NCBI GenBank assembly: GCA_964344135.1
Contig: CAYFMF010000002.1
Coordinates: 25,629 to 89,628, forward strand
Reading direction: 5' to 3'
Origin: Thiopontia sp964344135
GTDB taxonomy: Bacteria; Pseudomonadota; Gammaproteobacteria; GCF-002020875
DNA: 64,000 nt
The translations under genes were made by a program, and so were the position numbers. Below are positions 30,986 through 39,764 of this stretch, in pieces. The notes beneath the pieces were generated by a model. It worked only from the letters and a program-made list of their open reading frames with translations. It made no database searches and was not told where the DNA came from. Each line of letters begins with the position of its first letter. The stretch's first letter is position 1.

Positions 30986-32275
30986 TCAGGGTTGCGCTAC
31001 CGGAATCTCCGCAACGAGATCGGCAAACTCGATCTTGTATTTGTGCTGCAGGGAGCGGACAAACGGGGGGAGGTTCTCGTCAATGATTGCCTGGCGTACC
31101 CGATCGTGGATCTCCTCGTACTCATGCTGGATGGCGGGCTTGATTCCCTGCAGCAGGATGAGATGGAACCCCTTCTCGCTCTCTGCAATCTCACTGATCT
31201 CGTCCACCTTCATCCCCTCCAGCGCCCTCTCAATGGCAGGCATTGCGCCCCCTTTTTGAAGCCACCCCATCTGCCCCGCTCTTTTTTGCCCGTAGGGGTC
31301 GATGCTGTGGAGGCGCGCCATGCGGAAGAAGCTCTCCCCGGCGAGGATCCGTTTTCTCACCGCCTCTGCCTTCTCCCGGCTGTTGAGCACAATCTGCGAA
31401 ACCATCCGCTGCTCTGGAACAAGGCCAAGTTCACGGTGGCTGTTGAAGTAGGCGCGTGCAGCCGCACGATCGGGTGCCCACTCACTCTCCTTCTTCAGGA
31501 TCAGCATGGCGGGAAGGTGCTCCCTGGAAAATGCCTCCATAACGGCATCTGCATTGCTGATAGAGTCTCTGGCGACAAGATTGACCAGGTCAATCTCCAG
31601 CCGCTGGTAGAGCCGCACCTCAATGGCAGAGGGGTGGAATGCCCTCTCATCGCTGAGTTCAATCCCAAGGTCCGAGAAGCGCAGCAGGTAGTTGTCTGCC
31701 TCGGCAAGGATGGTCTCGGGGGTGATGGCAGGGGTGATGCGCTCCTCATGGAGAGTAAGGTGAACCCGGTCACGGATCTTGTTCAGTGCAAGGGTGCGAA
31801 CCAGCCTGTACTGCTGGGCACGATACTGGGCGATGGCCGCATCAATGGCCCCGGAGTCCCCCTTGAGACGTTCCAGCAGCTCCTCCATCACGCTGTCTGG
31901 AACCTTGATCGAGGCGCGGAGTCGATCCATATAGTGTTTGTAGGTCACTCCCCTGATAAAGGATTCACGTTCCCTGATGAAGGCGGGATCCCGGTCCAGC
32001 TCCCGGTCAAGTGCCTCAAGATAGAGCAGCTGCAGATTGACCAGGCGCATCAGGATGGAGCCACGCATCGCCGCCTGCGCCTTCTCGTCCAGGGTGGGGT
32101 ACTGGTCGGCAAGTGGTGAGCTGACGATGATACGTTCGATATCGTGGTCGGTGATGGCATAGCCCTCAACAGAGACCAGCGGAGTCGCCTCTCCCTTTGA
32201 GAGGGCTGCAGCAGGCAATCCCGCAGAGAGGGTGGCAATCAGGATCAACCGGATCCAGTTCAACATGGTCTTCAC
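30986..32275 (-). CDS. Periplasmic parvulin-type peptidyl-prolyl isomerase
   Basis: The 429-residue protein has a signal peptide (MKTMLNWIRLILIATLSAGL, cut near AAALS), a SurA-like N-terminal helical chaperone region with repeated Arg/Glu-rich helices, and one parvulin domain at about residues 285-385: RMVSQIVLNSREKAEAVRKR, FFRMARLHSIDPYGQKRAG, and the end KGFHLILLQG. It should assist folding of exported proteins. It begins 28 bp after the stop of the heptaheme lipoprotein gene on the same strand, so it may be a dedicated helper for that cytochrome. No second parvulin domain is present, unlike SurA. Confidence 0.85.
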   Translation of the reverse strand: MKTMLNWIRLILIATLSAGLPAAALSKGEATPLVSVEGYAITDHDIERIIVSSPLADQYPTLDEKAQAAMRGSILMRLVNLQLLYLEALDRELDRDPAFIRERESFIRGVTYKHYMDRLRASIKVPDSVMEELLERLKGDSGAIDAAIAQYRAQQYRLVRTLALNKIRDRVHLTLHEERITPAITPETILAEADNYLLRFSDLGIELSDERAFHPSAIEVRLYQRLEIDLVNLVARDSISNADAVMEAFSREHLPAMLILKKESEWAPDRAAARAYFNSHRELGLVPEQRMVSQIVLNSREKAEAVRKRILAGESFFRMARLHSIDPYGQKRAGQMGWLQKGGAMPAIERALEGMKVDEISEIAESEKGFHLILLQGIKPAIQHEYEEIHDRVRQAIIDENLPPFVRSLQHKYKIEFADLVAEIPVAQP

Positions 32276-32303
32276 TCCTGAATCCTCAGCTCAGGGGAGC
32301 TGA

Positions 32304-34733
32304 TCATTCATCAGGAATTGCACCGCCAAGGTCTGGTGCAGAGGCGTGCATCCAGGAGACCGCCGCATCATAGTCCTCCATGAAGGAGCTGCCTTCCCAC
32401 TCCTCCTTGTTGGCAATCAGCGGTACACCGGCCTCATTGGTGTAGTGACATGCGGCGCAGATCATCGGTCCGTGAGAACCGTCCGGGTTGAACTGTGCTG
32501 CCTGCTTGTAGCTGGTCTCATCCACATCGGCCGTTACCGGATAGAGGCCATGGATGGACTCATGACAGACCTGGCAGGCGAGCCCTGCATGCCCCTTGGT
32601 GTAACGCATCAGGCTGTACTTGCCCGGCTGGTTGATCGGGAATGCAACACCGCCCTGACCCTCAACATAGGGGGCGGCATGGCAGTCTGCGCAGTGCGGT
32701 TCACCGGCGGAGAGCCAGTAGGACTTGCCGTGAGAGGCCGCATCGTAGGGTGCAGCCACTGCACCGTCGGCGCCCTCTGGCAGGATCAGCGTTGCAACAT
32801 CCACTGCTGGGTTGGCTGAGAGAGGAACAACATTGACGTCACCATCCTCATCGATGTTGACCATCGGGCCGCCATCCTGGGTTGCAATCACCGCAATATC
32901 CGGATGTGTCACCTCAGGATCCCAGACCGCTAGGATATGCGATTTCCCCGGGGTATCGTGGCCCTCTGCATCCAGCACCACCTTCGGATCCATCATCGCC
33001 TCCAGGGTTGTCATATCGACACCGATGCCGGCTGCGATCTCTTCCAGCGACTTGTTGCGCAGGGTGGCCCCCTCCTGACGAAATGCATGGGTAAGGTTGT
33101 CTGCCTGGTAGAGCTTCCTGGCCAGTGGGGAGTGACAGTTGGTGCACCAGAGCCCCTTGCCGCCCTCACCGTTGCCGATGTTGGAGACATTATCCTGGAT
33201 CCAGCTGCCGATTGCGTTGAGGTGCTCCGGGGTGCCGGCCCCATCCTTGTCCTTGTAGGGGTTGGAGTGGACGTCACGACCGGCGAAACAGCCCTCGCCA
33301 TCCCGGTTGTCTGCATTGGCAAAGAAGTTTCCACCATCTGCCGTCATTGGGTAGCGATCCATGTTGCCATCCTGGCGGTGTGAGGGGTGGCATCCCTGGC
33401 AGCTACCACTGCGACCCTGACTATCCGGTTGTGGACGTTTCTCCTGGTGTACTCGATGAATCGCCTCGGTCAGTGGCATGATCGGCCTCTCCTCACCTCC
33501 GGGAATGACATCACTCACCCTCTTCGAGTTCAATACGCCGATCACATTGTCCGCATGACACTTCTGGCAGAGGATGGGATCCCCGCCCAGACGGTTGTCC
33601 TTGGAGCGCGATCCCGGGTTGTAGTTCTTCAGGAAGTCGGTGCCGTGCTTGTCGTCATGCTGCTCCAGAATGGAGAGCGAAGTGGCCTTCAGGTTGGCAA
33701 TCCAGTCACTGGCACCAAGCCCCTTCCAGAATGCCTTCTCACCCTTCCAGAGATTGTACTTGTCGCCATTCGCATTCTTGTTGGCGTGGCAGTTTGCACA
33801 GTTGGGTACATCAATCGGGCTGGTGCCGATGAAGTGGACGGGCCTGCCATTTACACGATCAATCACCGCCTCTCCCGTCTCGGCATCCACCAGTGCTGCC
33901 CAGGACTCCTGGTAGGGTCGGATATCGCTCTCCAGCATGGTGAGCGGGTCGCGCTTCATGATGCTGTCCTGCCATGGGGTGAGCGGCAGACCCAGCGCGT
34001 CCCAGATGCCCGGGTTGGTCAGCACGATGGGTACATTGTCCAGTACCGGGGACTTGGTATAGACGATGGTCCCCTTCTCGCCCGAGTAGTGGAGGTGTCC
34101 ACCGTTCAGCGGGCTTGGAACAGCGGCACCGGCGGGGCCATTATCCTTTGGGATGGGGATCTCGATACCGACACGCGCCTTCTTGCTGTCTGCGCTGGTC
34201 TCCTCAGGGTTGGACCCCTTCAGATCCTGGTAGACATAGAGGTGGGTAAAGTAGGCATTGGCCACATTGTCACCAGGGCCATAGGTACCATCTCCATCCA
34301 CATCATACTTCACATTCCAGTAGGCAAGCTTGTCCCCCTCTGCATAGGTGTTGTCGGTATGGCCATACTCGATCCTCATTCGTCTCTTGCCATCGACCAG
34401 GATGTCATGCTCCTCCTCGTCCGACTCCAGTACCTCGGGCCACTTCTTGGCACCCACTGCGGTCTTGATCACCTGTGCCTGAACCGAGTTGTAGGGTGGG
34501 AGTACACAGCAGTAGGTAAAGTCAAAGCCGGTACAGTGCATCCCGAGCTCATAGTTCAGGCTGATGTTGTACTCGTTCTTGGGCCTGGTTGGATCTGCCA
34601 CAGCGGCCGCTGCATCCGCTCCATAGACACGCTCCTTGATCGGGTAGTACACGGCCTGCTGCTGGGCACCACAACCGGCTACAGCGGCAATCACCAATGC
34701 GCTGCCCGCCAGCGTGGCCGGGTGGAATCTCAT
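32304..34733 (-). CDS. Heptaheme c-type cytochrome, outer-membrane-type lipoprotein
   Basis: I start at the ATG at 34733 (809 aa), preceded by GGAGGAG. The first 21 residues are a lipoprotein signal (LVIAAVAGC, lipobox V-A-G-C), so the mature protein is lipid-anchored. Seven CxxCH heme sites lie near residues 312 (CANCH), 389 (CQKCH), 444 (CQGCH), 530 (CTNCH), 681 (CADCH), 720 (CQVCH) and 759 (CAACH). The first 300 residues have no heme motif but contain a Cys cluster, GMHCTGFDFTYCCVLPPYN, near residue 50, which may bind another metal. The spacing does not match NrfA, Hao or octaheme reductases by eye. A role in extracellular or periplasmic electron transfer is an inference; the substrate is unknown. 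The parvulin gene follows directly. Confidence 0.85.
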   Translation of the reverse strand: MRFHPATLAGSALVIAAVAGCGAQQQAVYYPIKERVYGADAAAAVADPTRPKNEYNISLNYELGMHCTGFDFTYCCVLPPYNSVQAQVIKTAVGAKKWPEVLESDEEEHDILVDGKRRMRIEYGHTDNTYAEGDKLAYWNVKYDVDGDGTYGPGDNVANAYFTHLYVYQDLKGSNPEETSADSKKARVGIEIPIPKDNGPAGAAVPSPLNGGHLHYSGEKGTIVYTKSPVLDNVPIVLTNPGIWDALGLPLTPWQDSIMKRDPLTMLESDIRPYQESWAALVDAETGEAVIDRVNGRPVHFIGTSPIDVPNCANCHANKNANGDKYNLWKGEKAFWKGLGASDWIANLKATSLSILEQHDDKHGTDFLKNYNPGSRSKDNRLGGDPILCQKCHADNVIGVLNSKRVSDVIPGGEERPIMPLTEAIHRVHQEKRPQPDSQGRSGSCQGCHPSHRQDGNMDRYPMTADGGNFFANADNRDGEGCFAGRDVHSNPYKDKDGAGTPEHLNAIGSWIQDNVSNIGNGEGGKGLWCTNCHSPLARKLYQADNLTHAFRQEGATLRNKSLEEIAAGIGVDMTTLEAMMDPKVVLDAEGHDTPGKSHILAVWDPEVTHPDIAVIATQDGGPMVNIDEDGDVNVVPLSANPAVDVATLILPEGADGAVAAPYDAASHGKSYWLSAGEPHCADCHAAPYVEGQGGVAFPINQPGKYSLMRYTKGHAGLACQVCHESIHGLYPVTADVDETSYKQAAQFNPDGSHGPMICAACHYTNEAGVPLIANKEEWEGSSFMEDYDAAVSWMHASAPDLGGAIPDE

Positions 34734-34774
34734 GCTCTGTTCTCCTCCCCTAGTGGGATTTATGATTATTATTG

Positions 34775-34810
34775 TGATGGGGGTTCCCCAGTAAACATCT
34801 CTCCCCATCA
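34775..34810. repeat. Inverted repeat in the leader of the heptaheme gene
   Basis: The 356 bp between the leftward cytochrome gene and the rightward M16 peptidase gene hold both promoters. TGATGGGG (34775-34782) and CCCCATCA (34803-34810) form a perfect 8-bp inverted repeat 42-77 bp upstream of the cytochrome start, a possible operator or leader hairpin. The remainder is AT-rich near 34810-34910; I could not place a convincing promoter for either side. Confidence 0.4.
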
Positions 34811-35089
34811 ACGATTTATTAAGAAGAGTTAACTGGTAACACTTTTTTGTATAACTCTATGCAATACAATAATTTTTTTCAATTTTCTAAGGATTCAATG
34901 ATGTTTTTGACTGTGAGGGTGTTGGCGCCCCGGACCCTTCTGTTCCCAATTGAGTTGCCGGCAGCTGGAACTTCCACTTTTTCCACGGGTCTTCTCGGGT
35001 ACAATTTGCGAACCATTATTCAGGAACCTCCGAACAAGACTGGGTCAATCTCTTGTTCAGGGGCTCCTTCAGAAAGGAAAGGGAGTGAG

Positions 35090-36463
35090 ATGAATCCAGG
35101 GCGTTGGAGTGTAAGAGGGATTGTGGCTGCAGCGGCATTTGCAGCCACCCTCTCTGCAACCGCATCGACGGTTACAGAGGTGGTACTGGAGAACGGGATG
35201 AAGGTGATCGTCAAGGAGGATCATCGCGCACCGGTGGTGGTCTCCCAGGTCTGGTACAAGGTGGGATCCAGTTATGAGACGGATGGAATTACCGGGATCT
35301 CCCATATGCTGGAGCATATGATGTTCAAGGGGACCGAAAAGCATGGTCCCAACGAGTTCTCAACCATTATCTCGGAGAATGGGGGGCGTGAGAACGCCTT
35401 TACCGGGCGTGACTACACCGCCTATTTTCAGCGTCTGGAGAAGAGCCGTCTGCCGATCAGCATGGAGCTGGAGTCGGACCGAATGCGTAACCTGACCCTG
35501 CCGGAGGAGGAGTTTCTCAAGGAGCGGGAGGTGGTGCAGGAGGAGCGCAGGCTACGTACCGAGGATGCGCCCACCTCGCTTACCTTTGAACAGTTTATGG
35601 CCACTGCCTTCCAGACCAGCCCCTACCATCATCCGATTGTCGGCTGGATGAATGATATCGAGAACTATGACATTGAGGATCTGCGGGCATGGTATGCAAT
35701 GTGGTATGCCCCCAACAACGCTACTCTGGTGGTTGCGGGTGATGTCAATGCGGAGGAGGTGATCGAGCTGGCCAGGAGATACTACGGCCCCCTTGCCCCC
35801 TCAGAGCTGAACCCGCCCAAGCCACGCATGGAGGTGGAGCAGCTGGGCCCCCGTGAGGTGACGGTTCGGGTCCCGGCCGAGATCCCCTATCTGGTGATGG
35901 GGTTTCCGGCCCCTACCGTGGTGACTGCAGAGGCGTCGTGGGAGCCCTATGCACTTGAGGTGATGGCCTATATTCTGGATGGAGGCGATAGTGCACGCCT
36001 CAACAAGAAGCTGATTCGACAGCTGCAGATTGCCACCAGTGCCGGCGTTGGTTATGACCCCTATGATCGCCTGCAGACCCTCTTTATTGTTGAAGGGGTT
36101 CCGGCAGAGGGGCACTCTGTTGCAGAGGTGAAGGAGGCGCTGCTGGCCGAATTGAGCGAGATCAGAAAGAATCCGGTCACAAAAGAGGAGCTGGACAGGG
36201 TGAAGGCACAGGTGGTGGCCGCCAAGGTCTTTGAGCAGGACTCCGTCTTTTATCAGGCGATGCAGATCGGAACCCTGGAGACCATTGGGCTGGATTGGCG
36301 TGAGGCGGACCGATATGCAGAGCATGTCCGCAAGGTGACGGCGGAGCAGGTTTTGGCGGTGGCGAACAGCTATCTCGATCCGGACCGGATGACGACAGCG
36401 ATACTGGATCCGCTTCCAATCGAGAGTGGTGAGAGCAGCGAGGAGGTGGCCCATGTTCACTGA
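35090..36463 (+). CDS. M16-family zinc metallopeptidase, catalytic subunit
   Basis: I start at the ATG at 35090 (457 aa), after GGGAG; a signal peptide follows (IVAAAAFAATLSATAS). The zinc motif HxxEH appears as SHMLEHMMFKG near residue 76, with the further conserved ENAFTGRDYTAYF. The protein is a pitrilysin-family peptidase of the periplasmic PqqL/YmxG type and likely degrades peptides or targeting sequences. The next gene encodes a homologue without HxxEH, so the two should form a heterodimer, like the mitochondrial processing peptidase or the Sphingomonas-type pair. The genes overlap by 11 nt. This pair sits upstream of rsmD, a common arrangement in gammaproteobacteria. Confidence 0.92.
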   Translation: MNPGRWSVRGIVAAAAFAATLSATASTVTEVVLENGMKVIVKEDHRAPVVVSQVWYKVGSSYETDGITGISHMLEHMMFKGTEKHGPNEFSTIISENGGRENAFTGRDYTAYFQRLEKSRLPISMELESDRMRNLTLPEEEFLKEREVVQEERRLRTEDAPTSLTFEQFMATAFQTSPYHHPIVGWMNDIENYDIEDLRAWYAMWYAPNNATLVVAGDVNAEEVIELARRYYGPLAPSELNPPKPRMEVEQLGPREVTVRVPAEIPYLVMGFPAPTVVTAEASWEPYALEVMAYILDGGDSARLNKKLIRQLQIATSAGVGYDPYDRLQTLFIVEGVPAEGHSVAEVKEALLAELSEIRKNPVTKEELDRVKAQVVAAKVFEQDSVFYQAMQIGTLETIGLDWREADRYAEHVRKVTAEQVLAVANSYLDPDRMTTAILDPLPIESGESSEEVAHVH

Positions 36464-37799
36464 TCAAGCGTTGGGTAAGGGGGTTGTTGTCAGGGGGTTG
36501 GTTGCCGTCTGGACAGGGGCACTCGCCATGCTTTGGGCCACAACCGCAGCCGCAACCCCACAGATTGAACGCTGGCAGACCTCAAATGGGGCACGGGTGC
36601 TCTATGTCCACACCCCGGAGCTACCAATGGTGGATGTTCGGATCATCTTCGATGCCGGCAGTGCCCGTGATGGCAGCCAGGGGGGGGTATCCAGCATGAC
36701 CAACGGTCTGCTCTCTACTGGTGCCGGGGATCGGGGGGAGGAGGCGATTGCCGAGACCATGGATCGTCTGGGCGCCAACCTTGGGCTTGACTCCCTGCGC
36801 GATATGGCGATTGTATCGTTGCGCAGCCTGAGTGATGACTATCTGCTTGATCCGGCACTGGAGGTGATCTCTGATGTGGTTCACAAGCCCTATTTCCCGG
36901 AGCATGCCTTTGAGCGGGAGCGCAGTCGTCAGCTCGTCGGGATTCAGTCCCAGAAGCAGTCACCGGGAACGATTGCGGAGAAGGCCTTTTTCCGTGCAAT
37001 GTATGGAGATCACCCCTATGCGGAGCCCTCCAGTGGCACCGAGGAGAGCATCAAGGCACTGAGGCGCAACGACCTTCGTGCCTTCCATGCACGCTACTAT
37101 GTAGGCAATAATGCGGTGGTTGCCATCGTGGGTGATGTGGGGCGTGAGCGCGCAAAACAGATTGCAGAGCAGGTAGTGGGCCAGCTCCCCGCTGGTGAGC
37201 GGGCGTCCCGGCTGCCAGATGCAGTCACGGCAAAACCGGGGGAGACCATTGTGATCGAGTACCCCTCTGTTCAGAGCCATCTGCTGATGGGGCATCCGGC
37301 ACTGCGTCGTGGGGATCCTGACTATTTTGAGCTCTACGTGGGGAACCATATTCTTGGCGGGAGTGGCCTGGTCTCAAGGATCTCAGAGGAGATACGTGAG
37401 AAGCGCGGGCTGTCCTACAGTGCCTACAGCTACTTCTCTCCAATGCGTGGGGAGGGGCCATTCAAGGCGGGGCTTCAGACCAAGAACGAGAGCCGTGACG
37501 AGGCACTGGAGGTGTTGCGCAAGACGATAGTTGACTTTGTCGAGCAGGGGCCCAGTGAACAGGCGCTGATCCACTCCAAGAGGAACATTACTGGCGGGTT
37601 CCCGCTGCGGATCGACAGCAACAAGAAGATTGTCGATTATCTTGGGATGATCGGCTTTTATGATCTCCCGGACGACTATCTGGACAGATTCAACCAGAAT
37701 GTCGAGAGGGTGAGCCGGGAGAGTATCCGGGACGCATTCAGGCGTCGCCTCCATCCGACAGAGATGGTGACTGTGGTGGTAGGCGGGAAGCTCGATTGA
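36453..37799 (+). CDS. M16-family peptidase-like partner, non-catalytic
   Basis: The ATG at 36453 follows AGGAGG and gives 448 residues with an N-terminal signal (VVVRGLVAVWTGALAMLWAT). The place of the zinc motif is occupied by GGVSSMTNGLLSTG, so neither His nor Glu is present, and it cannot bind catalytic zinc. Substrate-binding Arg/Tyr residues typical of the second subunit are seen in SEEIREKRGLSYSAYSYFS near residue 320. It is probably the partner of the preceding catalytic protein. The gene overlaps rsmD through TTGA. Confidence 0.9.
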   Translation: MFTDQALGKGVVVRGLVAVWTGALAMLWATTAAATPQIERWQTSNGARVLYVHTPELPMVDVRIIFDAGSARDGSQGGVSSMTNGLLSTGAGDRGEEAIAETMDRLGANLGLDSLRDMAIVSLRSLSDDYLLDPALEVISDVVHKPYFPEHAFERERSRQLVGIQSQKQSPGTIAEKAFFRAMYGDHPYAEPSSGTEESIKALRRNDLRAFHARYYVGNNAVVAIVGDVGRERAKQIAEQVVGQLPAGERASRLPDAVTAKPGETIVIEYPSVQSHLLMGHPALRRGDPDYFELYVGNHILGGSGLVSRISEEIREKRGLSYSAYSYFSPMRGEGPFKAGLQTKNESRDEALEVLRKTIVDFVEQGPSEQALIHSKRNITGGFPLRIDSNKKIVDYLGMIGFYDLPDDYLDRFNQNVERVSRESIRDAFRRRLHPTEMVTVVVGGKLD

Positions 37800-38386
37800 G
37801 AGGAAAGAAGGGGGGTAGCCGGCGCCTGAGAATTATCTCCGGGGAGTGGCGCGGACGGATCCTCACCTTTCCCGACCACCCCGGGATTCGGCCTACACCG
37901 GATCGGGTACGGGAGACCCTCTTCAACTGGCTGCAGCCAACCATTACGGGGGCACGTTGTCTCGATCTCTTCGCCGGTAGTGGTGCCTTGGGGCTGGAGG
38001 CGCTCTCGCGTGGGGCTGCAGATGTCGATTTTGTTGAGCGTGACCGAAAGAGTGCAGCGGCAATCAGGGGTCATCTAGAGAATCTGGAGACGGAGAGGGG
38101 GCGTGTCGTTACGGGAGATGCGCTCCGTTTCCTGCAACAATCCGGGCTACAGAAATACGATCTGATCTTTCTGGATCCCCCCTTTGGTCAGGGGCTGCTG
38201 GAGCGCTCTCTGCAGCAGCTGGAGCAATCCCCTGTTTCGGACCGGCTACAACTCTATATTGAGACGGAGCGGCTGTTGAGTGACCTGTCGTTGCCGCAGG
38301 GGTGGGGGGTGACTCGCAGTGGTGAGGCGGGTCAGGTACGATACCTGTTATTGAGTCTTGGTGAGAATAGGGCAGAGGAACCATGA
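37796..38386 (+). CDS. rsmD: 16S rRNA (guanine966-N2)-methyltransferase
   Basis: RsmD methylates G966 of 16S rRNA. The 196-residue protein has RIISGEWRGRILTFP, then RPTPDRVRETLFNWL near residue 37, the SAM motif CLDLFAGSGALGLEALSRGA near residue 57 and the catalytic LDPPFGQGLLE near residue 126. It starts at a TTG that overlaps the stop of the M16 gene. It overlaps coaD by 4 nt, the conserved rsmD-coaD arrangement. Confidence 0.96.
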   Translation: MRGKKGGSRRLRIISGEWRGRILTFPDHPGIRPTPDRVRETLFNWLQPTITGARCLDLFAGSGALGLEALSRGAADVDFVERDRKSAAAIRGHLENLETERGRVVTGDALRFLQQSGLQKYDLIFLDPPFGQGLLERSLQQLEQSPVSDRLQLYIETERLLSDLSLPQGWGVTRSGEAGQVRYLLLSLGENRAEEP

Positions 38387-38868
38387 AGGCAGTCTATCCG
38401 GGAACGTTTGATCCCATCACAAGAGGGCATATTGACCTGGTTGAGCGGGCTACCCGGATCTTTGACCGGGTGGTGGTTGCGATCGTCACGGATGGTACCA
38501 AGGCGCCGCTCTTCTCCGCAGAGGAGCGGATTGGGCTGGCAGAGGAGTCACTGGCTGCTCTTGGGGGCGTTGAGGTGATCCCCTTTGAGGGGTTGCTGGT
38601 GGATTTCTCCCGCTCCATCGGGGCAGGAGTGATTCTTCGCGGGCTGCGTGCAGTATCCGATTTTGAGTATGAGTTTCAGCTGGCAGGGATGAATCGCCAT
38701 CTTGCACCCGATATCGAGACCATGTTTCTGACCCCGGCAGAGCAGTTCTCCTATATCTCCTCCAGTCTGGTGCGTGAGATCGCCTCTCTGGGTGGAGATG
38801 TATCACCATTTGTAGGGAGAAAAGTGGAGCAGGCGCTGGATCGGAAATATGGTACTGGTGTACAATAA
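38383..38868 (+). CDS. coaD: Phosphopantetheine adenylyltransferase
   Basis: CoaD makes dephospho-CoA from phosphopantetheine and ATP. The 161-residue protein has AVYPGTFDPITRGHIDLVER, in which T-x-G-H is the nucleotidyl-transfer motif, IGAGVILRGLRAVSDFEYE near residue 80 and SYISSSLVREIASLGGDV near residue 126. Length and motifs are canonical. It is coupled to rsmD, and the ferredoxin gene follows after 42 bp. Confidence 0.98.
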   Translation: MKAVYPGTFDPITRGHIDLVERATRIFDRVVVAIVTDGTKAPLFSAEERIGLAEESLAALGGVEVIPFEGLLVDFSRSIGAGVILRGLRAVSDFEYEFQLAGMNRHLAPDIETMFLTPAEQFSYISSSLVREIASLGGDVSPFVGRKVEQALDRKYGTGVQ

Positions 38869-38910
38869 AAGGATTCAAGAATTCACGCAAAAACAGTAAG
38901 GAATTAGCTT

Positions 38911-39156
38911 ATGGCGCTTTTTATCACGGATGAATGTATCAATTGCGATGTATGTGAGCCCGAGTGCCCCAATGAGGCGATCTATCAGGGTGATGAGATC
39001 TATGAGATCACCCCCGAGCTCTGTACCGAGTGTGTGGGTCACTATGATGAGCCACAGTGTGTGGAGGTCTGTCCGGTAGACTGCTGTCTCCCCGACCCGA
39101 ACCACCAGGAGAGTGAGGAGGAGCTGCGTGCCAAGTATGAGACACTGACAGCCTAG
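38911..39156 (+). CDS. YfhL-type 2[4Fe-4S] ferredoxin
   Basis: The 81-residue ferredoxin shows CINCDVCEPECPNEAI for the first cluster and CTECVGHYDEPQCVEVCPVDCC for the second (written here in two parts, residues 10-24 and about 38-58). The insert between the second-cluster cysteines and the acidic tail (QESEEELRAKYE) are features of the YfhL/Allochromatium-type ferredoxin, cytoplasmic one-electron carriers of low potential. The gene follows coaD, a frequent association in gammaproteobacteria. An intrinsic terminator lies 30 bp downstream. Confidence 0.94.
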   Translation: MALFITDECINCDVCEPECPNEAIYQGDEIYEITPELCTECVGHYDEPQCVEVCPVDCCLPDPNHQESEEELRAKYETLTA

Positions 39157-39186
39157 ACCGCTTTTCAGCAGTTGGCGGTGTTGACG

Positions 39187-39210
39187 AAAGGCCCCATCAT
39201 GGGGCCTTTT
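39187..39210 (+). terminator. Intrinsic terminator after the ferredoxin gene
   Basis: AAAGGCCCC-ATCAT-GGGGCCTTTT is a perfect 7-bp GC-rich stem flanked by A and T runs, 30 bp after the ferredoxin stop. It should end the M16-rsmD-coaD-fdx transcript. The remaining 100 bp to the S24-like gene end show nothing further. Confidence 0.85.
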
Positions 39211-39315
39211 CCTGTTCTGGAGACCCATTGCTGAAAAACGGAGTCCGACCCGGCTTTCACAGGTTATTGGGGGGTTGCAAGGGTCCGTGTTGGAGATGCG
39301 GGTACCCTGAGTTGT

Positions 39316-39711
39316 TCAGCTCTCTTGGGGTGAGGGTCTGTTGCGTCGCTTGTTCCGCTCACTCTCTCTTCTGTTGATCACTCCACTCTCCGGGTACTCG
39401 TAGTGGATGATGGTGCGCCGGTGATTCTGCTGGGTAATCACCCCGCGAATCTCGAAGGGGCCAGTCAGTTCGATGGAGTGGAACTGCCCATTGAGGGGGA
39501 CAAGATAGGTAGAGTCTCCTCGCTGCACCAGCTGGCGGAAGTGGTACTCTTCCCTGTAGGCGGCCAGGACATAGGCTCCGTTGACCACCGTACACCCGGG
39601 GTCGATGATGATGACGGCCCCATCACTGAACTCGGGCGCCATGCTCTCTCCAATCACCTGAAGTGCAAACGGCTCCTTCTCTTCACAGGCTGTGGGATTG
39701 TGAATATCCAT
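39316..39711 (-). CDS. S24/LexA-like peptidase-fold protein lacking the catalytic lysine
   Basis: The 131-residue protein has the LexA/UmuD/S24 fold: VIGESMAPEFSDGAVIIIDP near residue 19 contains the nucleophile serine of the GxSM motif. In LexA the general-base lysine lies in V-K-R-L; the matching stretch here is YHFRQLVQRGD near residue 57, so Arg replaces Lys. The strands YLVPLN and FEIRGVI that close the fold are present. There is no DNA-binding domain. It may be a non-catalytic phage-repressor-derived domain or an enzyme with another base. The basic tail (RRESERNKRRNRP) is low complexity. It lies between the ferredoxin terminator and mutM on the minus strand. Confidence 0.75.
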   Translation of the reverse strand: MDIHNPTACEEKEPFALQVIGESMAPEFSDGAVIIIDPGCTVVNGAYVLAAYREEYHFRQLVQRGDSTYLVPLNGQFHSIELTGPFEIRGVITQQNHRRTIIHYEYPESGVINRRESERNKRRNRPSPQES

Positions 39712-39764
39712 CCGCCGATTTTACCAAATCATGGGGGGTGCTGCTCCTGTTGAGGTATTGAAGT

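Noticed and set aside
30992..32119. Long plus-strand open frame of about 375 codons
   Set aside because: It mirrors the parvulin gene on the other strand; the parvulin has clear domains and a signal peptide.
33387..34832. Long open frame (about 480 codons) on the plus strand
   Set aside because: It is exactly antisense to the heptaheme cytochrome; no family motifs or signal, and it exists because stop codons are rare opposite GC-rich codons.
36453..37799. Second M16 gene as a degenerate pseudogene
   Set aside because: The frame is intact and has a signal peptide; loss of HxxEH is normal for the non-catalytic partner in M16 pairs.
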